In this document: piece by piece, positions 1 through 7,203 of the stretch
Numbering within the stretch: position 1 is the stretch's first letter
Layout of the letters: each line of letters opens with the position of its first letter
Origin: Acidobacteriaceae bacterium
Lineage (GTDB): Bacteria; Acidobacteriota; Terriglobia; Terriglobales; Acidobacteriaceae
Direction of reading: 5' to 3'
Assembly: GCA_027306745.1 (NCBI GenBank)
Contig: DAHUZD010000311.1
Coordinates: forward strand, 1 to 12,286
DNA length: 12,286 nucleotides
Made by a program: the position numbers and the translations under genes
The notes under the pieces: model-generated
What the model saw: only the letters and a program-made list of their open reading frames with translations
Database searches by the model: none
Told to the model about the DNA's origin: nothing

Positions 1-800
1 TCAACCTCATCGGCAATGCCAGCACGCAACGTTTCTATACGCTGTCTGAAGGCACGGGCGCAACGGCTACCTCTTGCACCTCCGCAGCCGGCAATGGAAC
101 CATCACCGCCATTGAGGTCGCAACCAACACCATTTCCTCGATTATTCCTGCGGGTGTTTGCCCCATCTACGGCGTCATGTCACAAGACGATCGTCGCACC
201 TTTGTCTTGAACCGCTACAGCGGAACCATCACGGTGATTGACAGCCAGCAGAACCAGTTGGATTTGGACGTCAACAACCCGAACAATCCCAAAGCGCCCA
301 ACTTCCGCAATGGCGTCATCACCCTGCCCGCGGGACCCAATGGTCTTGCGCCGCAGCCGGTCTGGGCGGATATCTACAACATTGGCAGCGTTCTGGCCGT
401 GGTCAGCCAGCAGTCCAATACGCTGACGCTCATCAATATTAGCCTCGACTCCTACGGTAACGACACGCCAAACTTCGGGCAGATCATTGCCACCATTCCA
501 GTCGGCAACAATCCTTCCTCCGTCGCAGTTTTGCAGGATGGTACGCGCGTCTACGTCGCCAATCAGGCGGATGGAACGGTCAGCTCAGTCAGCCTGAACA
601 GCAATCAGGTGCTGGCCACGATTCCTGTCGCCGGTCACCCGATTTCCATTGCCGCCACCACCGGCACGCCCACAGGCAAGGTTTATGCCGTATCGCCGGA
701 CAGCAACATTCTTTCCATTATCCGCACGGATGATGACACCATCTCTGACTCCCTGGTGATGACCGGCACCGGCGTGCAGGTTCGCGTCACAGCTCCGTAA
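1..800 (+). CDS. YVTN-type beta-propeller repeat protein, 3' part
   Basis: This reading frame is open from base 3, in the first codons of the window, to the TAA at 798-800, so the gene begins upstream. An internal ATG at 175-177 or 177 is not needed as a start, because the protein-like sequence continues unbroken before it. The visible part has repeating blade motifs typical of 40-residue YVTN/NHL-like propellers: a 'NRYSGTITVID' strand pair, 'VYVANQADGTVSSVSL', 'LATIPVAGHPISIA' and 'VYAVSPDSNILSIIRTDDDTI'. Known members are usually secreted or surface proteins, often of unknown ligand; the missing N-terminus would have to show the signal peptide. It ends 22 bases before nadK on the same strand and may be co-transcribed with it. 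I cannot assign a substrate or partner. It could also be called a lactonase-fold (7-bladed) protein; I see no enzymatic motif. Confidence 0.8.
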   Translation, partial: NLIGNASTQRFYTLSEGTGATATSCTSAAGNGTITAIEVATNTISSIIPAGVCPIYGVMSQDDRRTFVLNRYSGTITVIDSQQNQLDLDVNNPNNPKAPNFRNGVITLPAGPNGLAPQPVWADIYNIGSVLAVVSQQSNTLTLINISLDSYGNDTPNFGQIIATIPVGNNPSSVAVLQDGTRVYVANQADGTVSSVSLNSNQVLATIPVAGHPISIAATTGTPTGKVYAVSPDSNILSIIRTDDDTISDSLVMTGTGVQVRVTAP

Positions 801-822
801 GCAGGAAGGGCAGGCAAGTCCC

Positions 823-1683
823 ATGCGACCGATCGCCATCATTGCCAAGCCGCAGAAGCCGGAACTATCCGTGATTCTGCCGGAGTTGACGGTCTGGCTG
901 CGCGGCCACGGCCTCACTCCGCTGCTGGACCCGATTAGCGCCAGTTATCTTTCCTCGGCCCAATCTACCGCACGCCATGACATGCCCGCGCACTCCCCGG
1001 AGTTGGTCATCGTTCTGGGTGGCGATGGTACGCTGCTGGCTGCCGCGCGTGCTTTTGCGCACACGGGCACGCCCATTCTCAGTGTCAATCTCGGCTCGCT
1101 CGGTTTTCTTACAGAAGTCCCGCTCACCAACCTCTACGCCACGCTGGAAGCCTGGACCCATCAGGTCTGCGGCATCGACGAACGTTCCATGCTGCACGCA
1201 GAAGTACGCCGCGAAGGTCTGGTGCACCACAGCTTTGAAGCGCTCAATGACGTCGTCATCGCCAAGGGCACCATCGCCCGCATGGCCAACTTCGCCATTC
1301 GTCTGGATGGCAACCCTGTCGCATCCTTCCGCGCCGACGGCGTCATCGTTTCCACGCCGACCGGCTCCACGGCCTACAACCTCGCCGCCAACGGCCCCAT
1401 TCTGGCCCCCGATGTGGACGGCATGGTCCTCACCGCCGTCTGTCCGCACCTGCTCACCATCCGTCCGCTGGTTGTGCGCGGAAACGCGCAGGTAGCCGTG
1501 CAGATTGAAGGCGTGCCCGAGCAGTTGTATTTAACAGTCGATGGGCAAGAGGCCATCGAGATGCGCTTGGGAGACACGCTGCATTGCTGCAAATCCCAGC
1601 AGAGCATCCGCTTGGTGCGCATGCACAACACGCTCAGCTTTTTTGACGTTTTGCGCGCGAAGCTCAAATGGGGCGAGCGCTAA
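823..1683 (+). CDS. nadK: NAD kinase
   Basis: A cytoplasmic enzyme of 286 residues that phosphorylates NAD+ to NADP+ with ATP or polyphosphate, the only de novo source of NADP in most bacteria. The family signatures are all present: GGDGT at residues 66-70 with the catalytic-loop aspartate, the substrate-binding ND pair at 142-143 in 'ALNDVVI', the DG pair at 172-173, and 'PTGSTAYNL' at 179-187, followed by the beta-rich C-terminal domain with 'VDGQE' near 239-243. Length is normal for the bacterial form. The ATG is preceded by a purine-rich stretch (GGAAGGGCAGG) about 8-18 bases upstream. It follows the propeller gene by 22 bases and converges on the lipoprotein gene with only 29 bases between the two stop codons and no obvious terminator there. 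Confidence 0.95.
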   Translation: MRPIAIIAKPQKPELSVILPELTVWLRGHGLTPLLDPISASYLSSAQSTARHDMPAHSPELVIVLGGDGTLLAAARAFAHTGTPILSVNLGSLGFLTEVPLTNLYATLEAWTHQVCGIDERSMLHAEVRREGLVHHSFEALNDVVIAKGTIARMANFAIRLDGNPVASFRADGVIVSTPTGSTAYNLAANGPILAPDVDGMVLTAVCPHLLTIRPLVVRGNAQVAVQIEGVPEQLYLTVDGQEAIEMRLGDTLHCCKSQQSIRLVRMHNTLSFFDVLRAKLKWGER

Positions 1684-1712
1684 AAACTCCATCCCTTGCG
1701 CACATTTTCGCG

Positions 1713-2279
1713 CTACTTTAACAACTCATCCACCAGAATCTTCGCCTTGGTCGCCAGCGTGTTTGCACCTTGCAGGTCGTTCATGGCCATGGCCTGCCGC
1801 GCCTGGCTCAGGAACAGCCGCACCTGCGTCACCGTGTCTTTCCGAGCGGCCATCCGGCTGGCGCGAACGCTTTGTAGCTGCCGCTGCGTTGCGGCAATCA
1901 AATCGGTGGTCTGCTTGCGCAGCGCCGGATTCCCCGCCGCATCTCCCTCCGACAACATGCCGACCAGTGAGTTCGCCTGTGGCGCAGCAGGAGCCGCAGG
2001 GGCAGCGGTTGCCGCTGGCTTCGCCGCCGGTTTCGGCTTGTGATGATAAATATGTTTTTTGACCGGCTTGGGCGCGGCAGCCGGGGCTGGCGCAGGCGTC
2101 GGAGCCGGTGCAGGCACCACGGGTGGCGGAGCGGGTTTTGGTGCCGGGGCTGGCGCTGCCGGTTTCGGCTGAATAGCCGGAGCCTGCGCCTTGGGCGGAG
2201 GATTCTTATGCCAAGGCAAATGCGAGCATCCCGTGCACGACAGTGCAATCAGCGCCAGCCCCACACCAAAGCGTTTCAT
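1713..2279 (-). CDS. Pro/Ala-rich lipoprotein with helical C-terminal domain
   Basis: 188 residues, family not recognised. Residues 1-18 form a lipoprotein-type signal: basic MKR, a short hydrophobic core, then 'SCTGC'. C18 after T-G is the likeliest lipidated cysteine, although position -3 is C15 rather than Leu. Residues 26-100 are a low-complexity linker of Pro, Ala and Lys with a short basic island (KPVKKHIYHHKPKP, about 71-84), resembling the periplasm-spanning linkers of TonB-like proteins. Residues 103-188 look alpha-helical, with Gln/Arg/Ala-rich helices and no cysteine. The TonB C-terminal fold is not evident. It is the last gene of the regulator-kinase-lipoprotein unit: the kinase stop codon overlaps its ribosome binding site, so translation is probably coupled. 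An accessory or sensory role for the adjacent kinase is inference only. Confidence 0.8.
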   Translation of the reverse strand: MKRFGVGLALIALSCTGCSHLPWHKNPPPKAQAPAIQPKPAAPAPAPKPAPPPVVPAPAPTPAPAPAAAPKPVKKHIYHHKPKPAAKPAATAAPAAPAAPQANSLVGMLSEGDAAGNPALRKQTTDLIAATQRQLQSVRASRMAARKDTVTQVRLFLSQARQAMAMNDLQGANTLATKAKILVDELLK

Positions 2280-2283
2280 TCGG

Positions 2284-2289
2284 CTCCTT
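2284..2289 (-). promoter_or_regulatory. Ribosome binding site overlapping the kinase stop codon
   Basis: On the minus strand AAGGAG lies 4 bases before the lipoprotein ATG. Its first two A residues are the end of the kinase TAA stop (2288-2290). This arrangement fixes the lipoprotein start and suggests that ribosomes finishing the kinase reinitiate directly on the lipoprotein. Confidence 0.8.
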
Positions 2290-4237
2290 ACATCGTCTCC
2301 GGCGGAGCCAAGGAGGCTGCCTGCCCTGCATACATCTCAACAGGCTGCACGGCTCCCATGGCCAGCTCTTGGGCCGCACTGGCGGGAATGCGCAAGATAA
2401 ATTCAGTGCCCCGGTCTGGTCTCGATTCTACCGCGATTGAGCCATTGTGCAATTGCAGAATTCGATACGTCATCGCCAGGCCGATGCCCGTGCCCTCGCG
2501 CTTGGTGGTGAAGTACAAATTGAAGATGCGGTCCTGAATTTCCTTGGGAATTCCGCAGCCTTCGTCTCGAATGTGAATGGCGGCGGTGCGTCCCTCCTGC
2601 CGAACCTCCACCTCCAGCCGCCCGCCTTCCGCCATGGCCTGCGCGCCGTTCAGCACCACATTCAACAGCGCCTGCCGGAACAGCCCAGCATCCAACCGCG
2701 CCGCCAGCGGCAGCGGCGGATACAGGCTTTCCACGTGAACCGAGCGCTGCTCCAGCTCCGGCGCAGCCAGCTCCAGCACCGAGGCCACCACCTGCGCCAC
2801 ATCCTGCACGGCCAGCTCCAGATTGACGGGCCGCGAAAAATCCACCAGCGTCTGCACCACCCGGTCCAGCCGTTGAATCTCCCCCTGAATAATGTCCAAG
2901 TGCCGCGATGCGCCATCCTCCTTGCGCTCCAGCTTGCCGCGCATCAGCTCCAGATGCACCACGATCGCGTTGATGGGGTTTTTCACCTCATGGCCCACGC
3001 CAGAGGTCCGGCGTCCGATCTCGGCCAGCCTGCGTGATACCTCCAGCTCATTTTCAATCTGCTTCATGCTTTCGCTGTCATGCAGCGTCAACAGAGCGCC
3101 CAGCGTCTCCGTGGAATCTTCGCTGGCCTCGTCGTGAATAAAGTCCAGTGACACCTGAACGGCGCGGCCTGACTCGGTCATCACCGTCTGTTGCAGCAGC
3201 GGCTTGCGCGCATTAAAGGCCCGCCGCACCACCAGTCCCAGTGCCGTCTGCCGGTCAAAGATTTCATGCAGCTCCATGCCCAGAATCTGCTTTTGCTTCA
3301 ACGATAAAAATCGTTGCGCCGAGTCGCTCACCATCACCGCGCGCGCGTCGCGCGTAAACAGCATGATGCCGTCCTGCAGGTTCTCCATCACCTGGTTCAG
3401 GTTCGTCTGCAGGGCAGAGAAGACCTCTTCCACGCTGCGCATTCTTTGCCCAATGCGTTCAATCTTGCTCTCCACGCGAGAGATTTCATCCTTCGGCGCT
3501 GGCAGAGCCGCCACCGGCCCGCGTCCATCTTCGGCCTCTTCCGGCGCGGCCAGCATAAACTGATCCAGCCGGTCGCTGATCACCTGCAACGGGCGCAGAG
3601 CCATGTTGGACAGCCATGCCGACAGCGCCAGACAGACCAGTAGAGCCAGCAGCACCGTCGCCACTTCCAGCCGCATCCAGGGTGCCAGCTCGCCACGCAA
3701 AAACGTCGTGCGCACGCCCACATGCACCGTCAAAAATGGCTTGCTATTTAGGTTCAGAGACAAGTCGATGTCATACACGGCGGGCTGGCCAAAGACGGTG
3801 CGAAACTGCCGCCAGGGGTTGGTCTTGCGCAACATGTCAAACCGCGGACGCTGCGGCACGGGCTGATCCTGCAAGGTAGGGTCGGTGCTCAGCAGTCCGG
3901 TGTTGTTCGCATCCGCAATTGTTACGTCATACACCGTGGGCGAATAGCGGATGATGGAACCCAGCAATTGTTGCAGAGCGGCATCGGTTTGCAGCGCCGT
4001 CACCATGGCCGTACGCAGAGCCGCCGGGTCATTCGTCGGTACTGTGGATTGCGCCAGACCCGTGGCCAGTGCACTGCGCGTGGCCAGCAGCACCTGGTGC
4101 GCCGTGATGTCATTGTGTTGGTAGGTCTGCTCAATCCGCTCAGAGAGCAATTGCGCCAGGTAGATGCCAGAAAGCGCGACGACGACGGCAAAGACCATTG
4201 CCGTAACCGTTAATACCAGCTTGAGTCGCAGTCGCAT
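2288..4237 (-). CDS. Membrane sensor histidine kinase, NtrB/ZraS-like, with PAS domain
   Basis: 649 residues. Residues 7-29 are the first membrane segment, 30-187 a periplasmic sensor region, and 190-211 the second membrane segment. A HAMP-like linker (about 212-275) runs into helical sequence, then a PAS domain at about 278-388 ('LQDGIMLFTRDARAVMVSDSAQRFL'-type start). The HisKA box has phospho-acceptor H416 in 'GVGHEVKNP'. The ATPase domain shows the N box with N530 ('LLNVVLNGAQAM'), the G1 box 'DEGCGIP' at 558-564, the F box 'IFNLYFTTK' at 571-579 and the G2 box 'GTGIGL' at 582-587. All catalytic elements are intact. About 30 extra residues follow the ATPase core. The periplasmic region has no cysteine or motif that I recognise, so the signal is unknown. 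The gene lies 105 bases after the sigma-54 response regulator, its obvious partner. The Shine-Dalgarno signal is weak (GCGAGAAACC before ATG). Confidence 0.93.
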   Translation of the reverse strand: MRLRLKLVLTVTAMVFAVVVALSGIYLAQLLSERIEQTYQHNDITAHQVLLATRSALATGLAQSTVPTNDPAALRTAMVTALQTDAALQQLLGSIIRYSPTVYDVTIADANNTGLLSTDPTLQDQPVPQRPRFDMLRKTNPWRQFRTVFGQPAVYDIDLSLNLNSKPFLTVHVGVRTTFLRGELAPWMRLEVATVLLALLVCLALSAWLSNMALRPLQVISDRLDQFMLAAPEEAEDGRGPVAALPAPKDEISRVESKIERIGQRMRSVEEVFSALQTNLNQVMENLQDGIMLFTRDARAVMVSDSAQRFLSLKQKQILGMELHEIFDRQTALGLVVRRAFNARKPLLQQTVMTESGRAVQVSLDFIHDEASEDSTETLGALLTLHDSESMKQIENELEVSRRLAEIGRRTSGVGHEVKNPINAIVVHLELMRGKLERKEDGASRHLDIIQGEIQRLDRVVQTLVDFSRPVNLELAVQDVAQVVASVLELAAPELEQRSVHVESLYPPLPLAARLDAGLFRQALLNVVLNGAQAMAEGGRLEVEVRQEGRTAAIHIRDEGCGIPKEIQDRIFNLYFTTKREGTGIGLAMTYRILQLHNGSIAVESRPDRGTEFILRIPASAAQELAMGAVQPVEMYAGQAASLAPPETM

Positions 4238-4342
4238 GGTTTCTCGCAGTCGCTCACTCGGCTATTCTTCCGGGTAAAGGGCTGGCACGATTGTAAGGCT
4301 TGGCGGCCATGGGCGGAATCTTTTTGTTTTGCGGCGATTTTC

Positions 4343-5716
4343 CTACGCGCCCGGCCCATATTCCTTCAACTTGTTGTGCAGCGTCTTCAGGCTGATGCCC
4401 AGCATCTCCGCCGCGCGTGTCTTGTTATTGCCTGTTGCGTGCAGTGTCTTCAGAATCAATAACCGCTCCGCCACCTCGACCGTGGCTCCTACCGGGACGG
4501 CGATCTGTTCTGCCGTGGAAGAGCCAGCGCCGCCGGCCTGCGCCCCAAAGCCCGGCGGCAGATGCCCGCGCTGCAAGTCGCCGCTGCCGCACAGAATCAC
4601 GGCCCGCTCCAGCGTATTGCGCAGTTCACGCACATTGCCCGGCCAGTTATAGGAGGCAAACACCTCCAGCACTTCGCCAGAGATGCCCTGCACGGAGCGG
4701 CCATGCCGCGCATTCATGTCGCGGATCATCGCCTCGGCCAGCAGGGGAATGTCTTCCATGTGCTCGCGCAGCGGAGGCATGTGAATGTTGAAGACGTTCA
4801 GCCGGTAAAACAAATCTCCGCGCAGATGGCCGTCCGCGATGGCGCTTTGTGGGTCTTTGTTGGTGGCGGCTAGCACGCGCACATTCACCGCTGTTTCCAC
4901 CTTGCTGCCCAGTCGCCGCAGTCGGCGTTCTTCCAGCACGCGCAACAGCTTGGCCTGTGTGGCAATCGGCATCTCGCCAATCTCATCCAGCAGCAGCGTG
5001 CCCTCTTCGGCCAGCTCAAAGCAGCCCGATCGCCGCTCCAGCGCTCCGGTAAATGCGCCCTGTTCATGGCCAAAAATTTCGCTCTCGATCAACGTCTCAG
5101 GTATCGCGGCGCAATTGACGGCTACGAACGGCTTGTTGGCGCGCGGACTCAATTGATGCAGCGTACGCGCCACGATCTCCTTGCCGGTGCCGCTTTCGCC
5201 GGTAATCAACACGGAGACGTTGCTGGAGGCGATCTGCTCCACGAGCCGGAAGATTTCCTGCATCGCCTGCGACTGGCCGACCAGCGAACCCAATACGCCG
5301 GTGTCGCGCAAACGGCGGCGTGTGATCTCCAGTTCGCGTTCGGTCTCCTGCTGGCGGCTGGCGTTGGCCAGAATCGTGCGCAGGCGGTGCGGATCAACCG
5401 GCTTCTGGATGTAGTCATACGCACCGAGCCGCATTGCCTCCACGGCGCTGTCAATGGTGCCCTGCGCGGTCAGCATGATGACAGTCAGTTTGATCTCCTG
5501 CTCATGCAGATGTGCCAGCAGTTGCAGCCCATCCATGCGCGGCATGCGCATATCCAGCACGAGCATGGCGGGTTGAAAGCTGGCGATCTTCTCCAGCGCC
5601 TCCACTCCGTCCTCGGCCATTTCCGTGCGATAGCCCCAGCCGGAGATCAGCTCGGCCAGCCCCAGCCGGGCATTCAACTCGTCTTCGACTATCAAAACCT
5701 TCTGCGCTGCGTTCAT
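4343..5716 (-). CDS. Sigma-54-dependent response regulator, NtrC family
   Basis: 457 residues in the standard three-domain order. The receiver domain (5-120) has an acidic pocket at E11/D12, phospho-acceptor D55 ('LVLDMRMP'), T83 and K105. The AAA+ domain (about 143-385) has Walker A 'GESGTGKE' at 173-180, the sigma-54-contacting GAFTGA loop at 220-225 ('FGHEQGAFTGA'), Walker B 'LLLDEIGEMP' at 241-250, and the 'YNWPGNVREL' sensor II region at 356-365. A Fis-type helix-turn-helix lies at about 416-453 ('NKTRAAEMLGISLKTLHNKL'). The protein would form an ATP-driven oligomer that opens sigma-54 polymerase promoters when the neighbouring kinase phosphorylates it. All motifs are intact, so it should be active. 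I found no convincing -24/-12 promoter in this window, so its targets are probably elsewhere. It is divergent from the DUF4239 gene with 132 bases between the starts. Confidence 0.95.
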   Translation of the reverse strand: MNAAQKVLIVEDELNARLGLAELISGWGYRTEMAEDGVEALEKIASFQPAMLVLDMRMPRMDGLQLLAHLHEQEIKLTVIMLTAQGTIDSAVEAMRLGAYDYIQKPVDPHRLRTILANASRQQETERELEITRRRLRDTGVLGSLVGQSQAMQEIFRLVEQIASSNVSVLITGESGTGKEIVARTLHQLSPRANKPFVAVNCAAIPETLIESEIFGHEQGAFTGALERRSGCFELAEEGTLLLDEIGEMPIATQAKLLRVLEERRLRRLGSKVETAVNVRVLAATNKDPQSAIADGHLRGDLFYRLNVFNIHMPPLREHMEDIPLLAEAMIRDMNARHGRSVQGISGEVLEVFASYNWPGNVRELRNTLERAVILCGSGDLQRGHLPPGFGAQAGGAGSSTAEQIAVPVGATVEVAERLLILKTLHATGNNKTRAAEMLGISLKTLHNKLKEYGPGA

Positions 5717-5719
5717 ATC

Positions 5720-5732
5720 GCTGGTTTCCAGC
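5720..5732 (-). promoter_or_regulatory. Small hairpin over the start region of the response regulator
   Basis: On the minus strand GCTGG-AAA-CCAGC forms a 5-bp stem that ends 3 bases before the regulator ATG. The only Shine-Dalgarno-like sequence (GGAAA) is in its stem and loop, so the hairpin could limit translation. It is short and its function is unproven. Confidence 0.3.
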
Positions 5733-5784
5733 CTATCGCTTTTCTCCGCGGGAATACAGTGCCGCGTTCTGCGTAAAATTTATT

Positions 5785-5812
5785 TTGACCGCTGCCGGCT
5801 TTCCTGTAGGAT
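5785..5812 (+). promoter_or_regulatory. Sigma-70-type promoter for the DUF4239 gene
   Basis: TTGACC at 5785-5790 (5 of 6 to TTGACA), a 16-base spacer, then TAGGAT at 5807-5812 (4 of 6 to TATAAT). A transcript starting near 5819 would have a leader of about 30 bases before the ATG at 5849. It lies in the divergent gap, upstream of the response regulator on the opposite strand. I found no equally good promoter on the minus side. Confidence 0.55.
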
Positions 5813-5848
5813 GACTGAAATTCATGCTTGCAGCCGCCAGGGAGGCAA

Positions 5849-6661
5849 ATGTTCCACGTGCTGAATGGATACGACGATATTCGCATTCTCGTGATTAGCT
5901 TGTTGCTGGCCACAGCGTTTCTATTTGTCTTAAACCGCTTCTGGCCTTCGGTGCACCGGCGTCCGCATAACGACGTCATCGGATGGCAGTTGGCCATCAT
6001 TGGCACCATCTATGCCGTGGTCATCGGTTTTATGATCTTTGCCGTCTGGGGCAATTTTCAAGCTGCCGACATGAACGTGGACAACGAGGCCAGCGCTCTG
6101 CTGAATCTTTTCCAGGACGCCGACGGCCTGCCCGCGCAGCAGCGGGATCAGATTCAGAGCCTCTGCAAGCAATATGCGCATGTGCTCATCGAAAAAGAAT
6201 GGCCGATGATGAATATCGGTGAGCCAGTCAGCGCCGGGCATCCATTTCTACAGCAGATGTGGGCGGTGATGATCAGCACGCCTGCAACAGATGCAGGCGA
6301 GCAGATTCATTTAAGCCATGCACTCGATCAACTGAGCGCACTTGGCCAGTGCCGCCACATTCGTGAGATGCAAAACGTTTCCAGCCTCCCGCAGATTCTC
6401 TGGGATGTGCTCATCGTCTGTGGCATCATCACGGTTCTGGCTGCCTGCTTCATCGGCAGTGACAATCCCCGGCTCCACTTCCTGCTGGTTCTAGCGCTGA
6501 CGGGAACGGTCTCGCTGGTTCTGGTATCCATTGCAGATATTGATGATCCTTTTCAGGGCACCGTGCATATCCGCTCGCAGGCATTTACTGAGGCGCTGGG
6601 CACGATGAACAGTCATGTAGTGCCCACCGCTTTACCGGCTGCGGCTCCGGCTTCCCGCTAG
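5849..6661 (+). CDS. DUF4239 (bestrophin-like) membrane protein
   Basis: 270 residues from the ATG at 5849. This start is preceded by AGGGAGG at 5839-5845 and puts the first membrane helix close to the N-terminus; a TTG seven codons upstream has no better signal. Four membrane segments are visible, at about 11-29, 45-67, 183-202 and 208-228, as two hairpins separated by a soluble region (70-182). Motifs I associate with the DUF4239 family are 'IGTIYAVVIGFMIFAVW' (51-67), an acidic 'NVDNEASALLNLFQDADGLP' stretch (76-95) and 'DDPFQGTVHI' (232-241). The family is widespread and usually annotated only as hypothetical or bestrophin-like; channel activity is not shown. It heads a plus-strand run with the rhodanese gene 27 bases downstream. 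The C-terminal 15 residues are Ala/Pro-rich. Confidence 0.8.
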   Translation: MFHVLNGYDDIRILVISLLLATAFLFVLNRFWPSVHRRPHNDVIGWQLAIIGTIYAVVIGFMIFAVWGNFQAADMNVDNEASALLNLFQDADGLPAQQRDQIQSLCKQYAHVLIEKEWPMMNIGEPVSAGHPFLQQMWAVMISTPATDAGEQIHLSHALDQLSALGQCRHIREMQNVSSLPQILWDVLIVCGIITVLAACFIGSDNPRLHFLLVLALTGTVSLVLVSIADIDDPFQGTVHIRSQAFTEALGTMNSHVVPTALPAAAPASR

Positions 6662-6688
6662 AGCGCGCAGAAGGTATTCTGGCTGTAC

Positions 6689-7048
6689 ATGAATGTTGAG
6701 ATCACTGTGGAGGCTTTGGCAGAGCATTTACTAAGCCGCCAGGCCTCCGTGGCATCCGAACAGGCTGCACCCGGTCCGGCCTTTCTTCTGCTCGACGTGC
6801 GCGAGCTGTGGGAGGTACAAATCTGCGCTCTGCCCGGATGTCTGCACATTCCCATGGGGGAGTTGCCGGATCGCCTGCACCACGCAATCCGTCCCGATCA
6901 GCACATCATTGTCATCTGCCATCACGGCGTACGCTCACTGCACGTCACCCGCTGGATGCGTGAGCAAGGCTACACGCGCACGCAATCTCTGGCTGGCGGA
7001 GTGGACGCCTGGTCCGAGCGCATCGATCCAACTTTGCCAGTGTACTGA
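6689..7048 (+). CDS. Single-domain rhodanese-like sulfurtransferase
   Basis: 119 residues. The rhodanese fold is complete: 'LLLDVRELWEV' at 33-43 (CH2A-type DVRE motif), 'GCLHIPMGEL' at 50-59, active-site C77 in the loop C-HHGVR-S (77-83), and 'LAGGVDAW' at 101-108. The active-site loop length fits sulfur-transferring rather than phosphatase-type members. Such proteins move sulfane sulfur from thiosulfate or persulfides to thiophilic acceptors, and related domains serve thiamine, molybdopterin or tRNA thiolation. MobA lies two genes downstream, but a link to molybdopterin synthesis is only a suggestion. The start has no good Shine-Dalgarno sequence. A TATTCT hexamer at 6675-6680, 8 bases before the ATG, leaves room for a nearly leaderless message. 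The DUF4239 gene ends 27 bases upstream. Confidence 0.88.
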   Translation: MNVEITVEALAEHLLSRQASVASEQAAPGPAFLLLDVRELWEVQICALPGCLHIPMGELPDRLHHAIRPDQHIIVICHHGVRSLHVTRWMREQGYTRTQSLAGGVDAWSERIDPTLPVY

Positions 7049-7074
7049 CCTGGGAAAACCCCCTCCCGCACAAA

Positions 7075-7108
7075 AAAGTGCTTTGCGAATCAAAGTACTT
7101 TGTAAGAT
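7075..7108 (+). promoter_or_regulatory. Tandem palindromic operator-like element with a possible -10
   Basis: CAAAGTACTTTG at 7091-7102 is a perfect 12-base palindrome. A near copy, AAAGTGCTTTG, lies at 7075-7085, exactly 17 bases upstream, so two dyads sit on roughly the same face of the helix. TAAGAT at 7103-7108 directly follows the second dyad, preceded by TG, and could be an extended -10. No strong -35 is seen; TTGCGA at 7083 gives only a 14-base spacer. This looks like a promoter overlapped by two repressor sites for the downstream peptidase gene. The regulator is not identified. Confidence 0.45.
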
Positions 7109-7192
7109 AAAGCTGAATGGCCCTGTTTTTCGGACTGGAAAACTTGCGGTCGCCCGTGCTGGCCCCGGCGCGTGCCGTGGCAAACTGGGAAC

Positions 7193-7197
7193 AGGAG
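7193..7197 (+). promoter_or_regulatory. Ribosome binding site that decides the M20 peptidase start
   Basis: AGGAG lies 6 bases before the ATG at 7204. It supports that start over an in-frame ATG at 7117, which has no such signal, overlaps the promoter-like element and would add 29 residues not expected in this family. Confidence 0.8.
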
Positions 7198-7203
7198 TTG
7201 TTC

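Noticed and set aside
1684..1712. Possible bidirectional terminator between convergent nadK and the lipoprotein gene.
   Set aside because: No GC-rich stem with a T-tract could be found in the 29 bases.
1541..2062. Open plus-strand frame of 173 codons over the nadK end and the lipoprotein gene.
   Set aside because: It is a shadow of two well-supported genes, with Arg/Ser/Pro-rich composition typical of an off-frame in GC-rich DNA.
4283..4299. TGGCACG followed by GATTGTAAGGC resembles a sigma-54 -24 element in the gap between regulator and kinase.
   Set aside because: The -12 GC dinucleotide is not at the required distance, and the site points away from the kinase gene.
5828..5848. TTG start seven codons upstream for the DUF4239 protein.
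   Set aside because: The ATG at 5849 has AGGGAGG directly upstream and gives a conventional N-terminus; the TTG lies in the expected 5' leader.
7117..7203. In-frame upstream ATG that would extend the M20 peptidase by 29 residues.
   Set aside because: It has no ribosome binding site, overlaps the likely promoter, and the extension lacks family similarity; AGGAG before 7204 is far better.
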